A stretch of 9,213 bases of DNA from JAYQUR01 sp038133505 (GTDB taxonomy: Bacteria; Pseudomonadota; Alphaproteobacteria; MPNO01; UBA830): contig JAYPTI010000131.1 of NCBI GenBank assembly GCA_038133505.1, forward strand, positions 1 through 9,213, read 5' to 3'. Every line of letters begins with the position of its first letter. Position 1 is the stretch's first letter. Both the position numbers and the translations under genes were made by a program. Positions 5,616 through 9,213 of the stretch are shown here, piece after piece. The notes beneath the pieces are model-generated. The model was not told the origin of the DNA. It saw nothing but the letters and a program-made list of their open reading frames with translations, and ran no database searches.

Positions 5616-6623
5616 ATGAGGATCACGAAAGCGATATCCGCCGTGGCCGTCGTCGCCGCATTTTTTGCGGCGTCCGGGCCGCTGTCGGCACAGACCGTCA
5701 TCAAGATCGGCTCGCCGACCATCAAGGAGAGCGTCCATCACTGGATGCTGATGTACGAGAAGCGCATCGAGGCCCGCGCCGGCAAGAAGTACGACGTGAA
5801 GGTCTTCCCGCTCAGCCAGCTCGGCACTATTCCGCGCATGGTCGAAGGGGCGCAGCTCGGTACCAACGAACTCGTCATGGTGCCGCCGGCGTTCCTCGTC
5901 GGCATAGACCAGCGCTTCCAGGTGCTCGCAGCGCCCGGCATCTTCAAGGACCAGGCGCACGGCTACCGGACCGTCCAGGATCCCGCTTTCAAGAAGGCGT
6001 TCTGGGATATCGGCGTGAAGAAGGGCATCAAGATCATCGGCCTGTTCTGCCCGGCCGACACGAACTACGCCAGCCGCACCCCGATCCGGGTGCTCGGTGA
6101 CTTCAGGGGCAAGAAGATCCGTGTCTTCGCGTCGGCGATGGAACGCGAAGGGCTCGACCGGATCGGCGCGACAGCCGCTCCGATGCCGTTGTCGGAAGTG
6201 CTTCCGGCCCTGCAGCGCGGCGTGCTCGACGCGGCCAAGTCGGGCATGACGATCTTCGTCGCCTTCAAGTTCCAGCACACCGCGAAGTACGTCACGCGGA
6301 CCAATGAATCGCTGATCTGCATTCCGACGGTCGCGTCCACGATCTGGCTCGACAAGCTTTCGGCCGCCGACCGTGCGATGGTTCTTGAGGAAGCGGCCAA
6401 AACAGACGAGCTGATGCAGCCCGATTCCGAGAAGTTCAACGCCAATATCTACAATGTCTGGAAGAAGATCGGCGGCAAACTGATCGAGCTTCCGGCCGCC
6501 GACAAGGCCGAGATGATGAAGCGTCTTCGCACGGTCGGCGACCAGGTTCTGAAGGACAAGCCCGAGGTCGAGGAGATGTACGATCTCATGAAGTCCCTCG
6601 CCGCGAAGCACGCGAACGGCTGA
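5616..6623 (+). CDS. TRAP transporter substrate-binding protein, DctP family
   Basis: A 335-residue secreted protein. The signal peptide is clear: Met-Arg-Ile-Thr-Lys, a hydrophobic core to about residue 20, and probable cleavage after Leu-Ser-Ala at residue 25. The mature part shows the DctP pattern: Lys-Ile-Gly-Ser-Pro-Thr at 30-35, Val-Phe-Pro-Leu-Ser-Gln-Leu-Gly at 63-70, and Phe-Arg-Gly-Lys-Lys-Ile-Arg-Val at 163-170, in which Arg169 is the position that usually contacts the ligand carboxylate. Ala-Pro-Met-Pro-Leu-Ser-Glu-Val-Leu-Pro-Ala-Leu-Gln-Arg-Gly-Val-Leu-Asp is at 188-205. The usual Asp-Gly-x-Glu-Asn after that helix is Asp-Ala-Ala-Lys-Ser here, suggesting a diverged ligand pocket. 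Family length is typical. It should capture an organic acid in the periplasm for a DctQ/DctM-type permease, but neither subunit is in the window. The next gene begins 40 bases on with no terminator between. Confidence 0.92.
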   Translation: MRITKAISAVAVVAAFFAASGPLSAQTVIKIGSPTIKESVHHWMLMYEKRIEARAGKKYDVKVFPLSQLGTIPRMVEGAQLGTNELVMVPPAFLVGIDQRFQVLAAPGIFKDQAHGYRTVQDPAFKKAFWDIGVKKGIKIIGLFCPADTNYASRTPIRVLGDFRGKKIRVFASAMEREGLDRIGATAAPMPLSEVLPALQRGVLDAAKSGMTIFVAFKFQHTAKYVTRTNESLICIPTVASTIWLDKLSAADRAMVLEEAAKTDELMQPDSEKFNANIYNVWKKIGGKLIELPAADKAEMMKRLRTVGDQVLKDKPEVEEMYDLMKSLAAKHANG

Positions 6624-6643
6624 CCCGTGCGAGGGAGGGGAGC

Positions 6644-6667
6644 ATGACGGGGAACGACTTGTCATGA
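6644..6667 (+). other. Seven-codon leader open frame ahead of the dioxygenase gene
   Basis: An ATG at 6644 has a near-ideal purine tract upstream (GGGAGGGGAG at 6633-6642) and opens a short frame coding Met-Thr-Gly-Asn-Asp-Leu-Ser. Its TGA at 6665-6667 overlaps the ATG of the dioxygenase gene (ATGA at 6664-6667). This is a configuration used for translational coupling: ribosomes finishing the short frame could restart on the dioxygenase start, whose own site (GGGGAA) is weaker and about ten bases away. Whether the peptide is made is not known. It could instead be a chance frame using the purine tract, or the trace of an older N-terminus. Confidence 0.4.
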
Positions 6668-7557
6668 CCCTCTCCCTGCGCCCGCTCCATCCGCTCTACG
6701 GCGCCGAGCTCGCCGGCATCGACCTGCGCACCGACTTCGGCGACGGGCAGTTGGCGGAAATCGTCTCGGCGCTCGAGGAATACGCCGTCGGCGTCGTCCG
6801 CCACGCGGCGCCGCTCACGAATGCGGAGCACATCGCCTTCAGCCGCCGCCTGGGGCCGATCGAGGATGTGCCCGTTCTTACCATGAAGGGGATCGATCCC
6901 TACAAGCTGCGGGTGCCGCATCACGAGATCGTCGACCAGAGCAACCTGGACGACACCGGGAACATCTACGCCGAGGACGACCGGCGGCTCGCCTTCAAGC
7001 GCGCGAACCGCCTGTGGCACACGGACATTTCCTTCGCGCCGAACCGGGCGACGTTCTCGCTGCTGTCGGCCCACGTGCTTCCCGACGATCCGCCGCCCAC
7101 CGAATTCGCCGACATGCGGGCTGCGTGGGACGCGCTGCCGGAGGCGATGAAGCGGCGGATCGAGGGCCTGGAGGCCGAGCATTCCTACTGGTATTCGCGC
7201 GTCGCCGGGGGAGGACCCAAGCCGACGGAGGACGAGATCAGCTCGCGCCCGCCGGTGCGCCATCCGCTGGTCCATGTCCGCGGCGGCCGCAAGGCGCTCT
7301 ATCTTGCGAGCCACGCCTGCGCCATCGGCGGCTGGCCGGAGGACGAGGCGCGCGCCCTGCTGGACGAGCTGCGCGCCTTCGCGACGCGGCCGGAATTCGT
7401 CTACGCGCACGACTGGCAGGTGGGCGACGTGCTGATCTGGGACAATCTGTCGACGATGCACCGCGCGACGCCGTACGACGACCGCAACGTCGTTCGGGAC
7501 GTCCGCCGGACGACCTGCCGCGAGGCGTCACCGGGGGCGGCGACGCAGGCCGCATGA
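6664..7557 (+). CDS. TauD/TfdA-like Fe(II)/2-oxoglutarate-dependent dioxygenase
   Basis: A 297-residue cytoplasmic enzyme of the TauD/TfdA family, which couples 2-oxoglutarate decarboxylation to hydroxylation of a substrate C-H bond. The iron triad is visible: His119 and Asp121 in Trp-His-Thr-Asp, and His266 in Thr-Met-His-Arg-Ala-Thr. Arg278 and Arg282, spaced as in TauD after the distal histidine, are the expected 2-oxoglutarate contacts. The N-terminus (Leu-Arg-Pro-Leu-His-Pro-Leu-Tyr-Gly-Ala-Glu-Leu-Ala-Gly-Ile-Asp-Leu) is the typical family opening, which supports the start at 6664 over the earlier ATG at 6644, which is out of frame. It follows the TRAP binding protein by 40 bases and overlaps the oxidoreductase gene by ATGA, so the three are probably co-transcribed. 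Family members act on taurine, alkylsulfonates, phenoxyacetates and similar acids; the substrate here cannot be assigned. Confidence 0.92.
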   Translation: MTLSLRPLHPLYGAELAGIDLRTDFGDGQLAEIVSALEEYAVGVVRHAAPLTNAEHIAFSRRLGPIEDVPVLTMKGIDPYKLRVPHHEIVDQSNLDDTGNIYAEDDRRLAFKRANRLWHTDISFAPNRATFSLLSAHVLPDDPPPTEFADMRAAWDALPEAMKRRIEGLEAEHSYWYSRVAGGGPKPTEDEISSRPPVRHPLVHVRGGRKALYLASHACAIGGWPEDEARALLDELRAFATRPEFVYAHDWQVGDVLIWDNLSTMHRATPYDDRNVVRDVRRTTCREASPGAATQAA

Positions 7558-9158
7558 CCGGCAAGGTCTACGACTATGTCATCGCCGGAGGCGGCTCCGC
7601 GGGCTGCGTGCTCGCGGCGCGCCTCAGCGAAGACCCCGCCGTGACCGTCTGTCTGCTGGAAGCGGGTCCGCCCGACCGCAACCCGTTCATCCACGTTCCC
7701 GCGACGCTGTTCATGATGATGCGTCACAAGACGCTCAACTGGCGGTTCGAGACCGCGCCGCAGGAGAAGATGGGCGGCGCGTCGGTCTATATCCCGCGCG
7801 GCCGCGTCCTCGGCGGGTCGAGTTCGATCAACGGCATGGTCTATATCCGCGGCCACCGGCTCGATTACGACGACTGGGCGGCGGCGGGAAATACGGGCTG
7901 GGGCTGGGACGACGTACTGCCCTGGTTCCGCAAGTCCGAGAACAACGAGCAGTTCGGCGACGATCCGCTGCACGGCACCGGCGGGCCGCTCAACGTCACC
8001 TTCGTCGACAGCCCGAGCCCGCTGCACGAGAACCTCTGCGCCGCCGCCAAGGAGTTGCAATACCGCCGCACCGAAAACTTCAACGCGGCCGAGCAGGACG
8101 GGTTCGGCATCCATCAGGTGACGCAGAAAAATGGCCGCCGCTGGTCGACGGCCTCGGCCTTTCTCGCGCCGGCGCGGAACCGCAAGAACCTCGAAATCGT
8201 GACCGACGCGCGGGTCGCGCGGATCGCGTTCGACGGCAAGCGCGCGTCCGGGGTGGAATTCGCGCGCGGCGGGACGCGGGAAACGGTTTCCGCCCGGCGC
8301 GAGGTGGTGCTCGCCGCCGGCGCCATCGCCTCGCCGCAGATCCTGATGCTGTCCGGCATCGGCGACGGGACGGCGCTGTCGGGCCTCGGTATCCCGGTCG
8401 TCCGAAACCTGCCGGGCGTCGGCCGCAACCTGCAGGATCACATCGCGACGCGCATCGAATACGACAGCCCGAGCGCGCTTCCCTACGGCATCTCGCTCCG
8501 CACCCTGCCGCGCCACGCCGTGCAGGCGGCCAACTACCTTCTCCGCCGCAAGGGCTTCTGGTCGAGCAACCTCGTCGAGGGCGGCGGTTTCATCCGCACC
8601 CGCCCCGGCCTCGACCGGCCCGACATCCAGATCGTCTTCGTGCCCGGGAAGCGCGGCCAGAACGGCCGGCTGATCGGCTGGGGCCACGGGTTCAGCACCA
8701 GCGCCGTGCTGCTGCGCCCCGAGAGCCGCGGCGAGATCCGCCTCGCGTCGCCCGATCCCGCCGCCCGGCCGGTGATCGACCCGCGTTTCTTCACCGACGG
8801 GCGCGATCTCGACGTGCTGGTGAAGGGCTACCGCGAGGTGCGGCGCCTGATGGATTCCCCGCAGTTCGACGGGCTGCGCGGCCCCGAGCTGATGCCGGGC
8901 CGCGATTTCGACAGCGACGCGGCGCTCGCGGACTGGGTGCGCGACACGGCGAGCACGATCTTCCACCCGGTCGGGACCTGCAAGATGGGCCCGGACACGG
9001 ACCCCGCGGCCGTCGTCGGCCCCGATCTCCGCGTGCGCGGGATCGACGGCTTGCGGGTGGCGGACGCCTCGATCATGCCGACCGTCGTCGGCGGCAACAC
9101 CAACGCGCCGGTGATCATGATCGCGGAGAAGGCGGCGGATCTGGTTAAGGCAGCGTAG
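7554..9158 (+). CDS. GMC-family FAD-dependent oxidoreductase (choline-dehydrogenase-like)
   Basis: A 534-residue flavoenzyme of the glucose-methanol-choline family, which oxidises primary alcohols using FAD. The N-terminal Rossmann motif is Gly-Gly-Gly-Ser-Ala-Gly at 12-17, followed by Leu-Leu-Glu-Ala-Gly at 34-38, where the Glu binds the FAD ribose. GMC signature 1 is at 82-100 (Arg-Gly-Arg-Val-Leu-Gly-Gly-Ser-Ser-Ser ... Tyr-Ile-Arg-Gly). Signature 2 is at 256-270 (Gly-Ala-Ile-Ala-Ser-Pro-Gln-Ile-Leu ... Ser-Gly-Ile-Gly). The catalytic pair is His471 in His-Pro-Val-Gly-Thr-Cys-Lys-Met-Gly and Asn515 in Gly-Gly-Asn-Thr-Asn-Ala-Pro. Length is normal for the family. Its ATG overlaps the dioxygenase stop (ATGA at 7554-7557). 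A longer frame runs upstream to 7014 but lies within the dioxygenase gene. It may oxidise the alcohol or aldehyde hydrate formed from the hydroxylated substrate. BetA identity is not claimed, as this subgroup has many substrates. Confidence 0.95.
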   Translation: MTGKVYDYVIAGGGSAGCVLAARLSEDPAVTVCLLEAGPPDRNPFIHVPATLFMMMRHKTLNWRFETAPQEKMGGASVYIPRGRVLGGSSSINGMVYIRGHRLDYDDWAAAGNTGWGWDDVLPWFRKSENNEQFGDDPLHGTGGPLNVTFVDSPSPLHENLCAAAKELQYRRTENFNAAEQDGFGIHQVTQKNGRRWSTASAFLAPARNRKNLEIVTDARVARIAFDGKRASGVEFARGGTRETVSARREVVLAAGAIASPQILMLSGIGDGTALSGLGIPVVRNLPGVGRNLQDHIATRIEYDSPSALPYGISLRTLPRHAVQAANYLLRRKGFWSSNLVEGGGFIRTRPGLDRPDIQIVFVPGKRGQNGRLIGWGHGFSTSAVLLRPESRGEIRLASPDPAARPVIDPRFFTDGRDLDVLVKGYREVRRLMDSPQFDGLRGPELMPGRDFDSDAALADWVRDTASTIFHPVGTCKMGPDTDPAAVVGPDLRVRGIDGLRVADASIMPTVVGGNTNAPVIMIAEKAADLVKAA

Positions 9159-9213
9159 CTTCGGCACCGGCCCGCTCCCCCTCCCGGCCACCCAACGCCA
9201 GTATCCTCATGGG
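9159..9213. repeat. Possible arm of an inverted repeat or terminator cut by the window edge
   Basis: After the oxidoreductase stop no gene starts within 55 bases. The stretch is C-rich (CCGCTCCCCCTCCCGGCCACCC at about 9172-9193), and TGGG at 9210-9213 is complementary to CCCA at 9191-9194, as if the second arm of a GC-rich stem began at the edge. Only four pairs can be seen, so whether this is a terminator, a repeated palindromic element or chance cannot be decided from the window. Confidence 0.25.

Noticed and set aside
5457..6665. Minus-strand open frame of 402 codons antisense to the TRAP binding protein
   Set aside because: Composition is that of a shadow frame and the plus strand encodes a clear signal peptide and DctP fold.
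7014..7553. 180-codon N-terminal extension of the GMC oxidoreductase
   Set aside because: It lies within the dioxygenase gene in a different frame, and the family N-terminus starts exactly at 7554.
7401..9191. Long minus-strand open frame of 596 codons antisense to the GMC oxidoreductase gene
   Set aside because: It is a high-GC codon shadow: rich in Arg, Ala, Val and His without domain motifs, and fully antisense to a gene with intact family signatures.

Overview
The window is GC-rich, densely coded DNA with ATGA-type gene overlaps and very short intergenic gaps. The gene content fits an alphaproteobacterium, most likely a free-living Rhodospirillales- or Hyphomicrobiales-type organism: a DUF6460-like small membrane protein, TRAP- and NMT1-type binding proteins, a TfdA-like dioxygenase and a GMC oxidoreductase. 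The taxonomic placement is inferred from gene content only. I see no rRNA, tRNA, CRISPR array, transposase or integrase. Most long open frames antisense to the genes below are codon-bias shadows typical of high-GC DNA.

Left part (1-2080): the 3' end of a cysteine-rich ferredoxin-like gene (+) converges on a small unrecognised gene (-) that resembles phage- and plasmid-borne orphan proteins. A small two-helix membrane protein (DUF6460-like, -) follows, divergent from an alpha/beta hydrolase (+). The 90-bp divergent gap holds a perfect 7+7 inverted repeat.

Middle part (2082-4466, all on -): a three-gene unit read right to left. It starts with a stress-protein-17M-like protein containing a Gly/Ala-rich hydrophobic stretch. 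Next is a short cytoplasmic protein with reductive-dehalogenase-type iron-sulfur architecture. Last is a two-domain protein joining a cyclic-nucleotide-binding-like domain, with a degraded phosphate-binding cassette, to an FHA domain. The gaps are 35 and 28 bases and the last gene has a clear ribosome binding site, so co-transcription is likely. This is the most unusual part of the window.

Right part (4606-9158, all on +): a signal-less SsuA/NMT1-type binding-fold protein, then a 122-bp gap rich in inverted repeats, a secreted TRAP DctP-type binding protein, a TauD/TfdA-like Fe(II)/2-oxoglutarate dioxygenase and a GMC-family FAD oxidoreductase. The last two overlap by ATGA. A seven-codon open frame with a very strong ribosome binding site precedes the dioxygenase and also ends in an ATGA overlap. 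Together this looks like a catabolic cassette: bind a small organic (probably acidic) substrate in the periplasm, hydroxylate it in the cytoplasm, then oxidise the resulting alcohol. The transporter membrane subunits are not in the window and the substrate cannot be named from the sequence. The last 55 bases hold no gene and may be one arm of an inverted repeat or terminator cut by the window edge.
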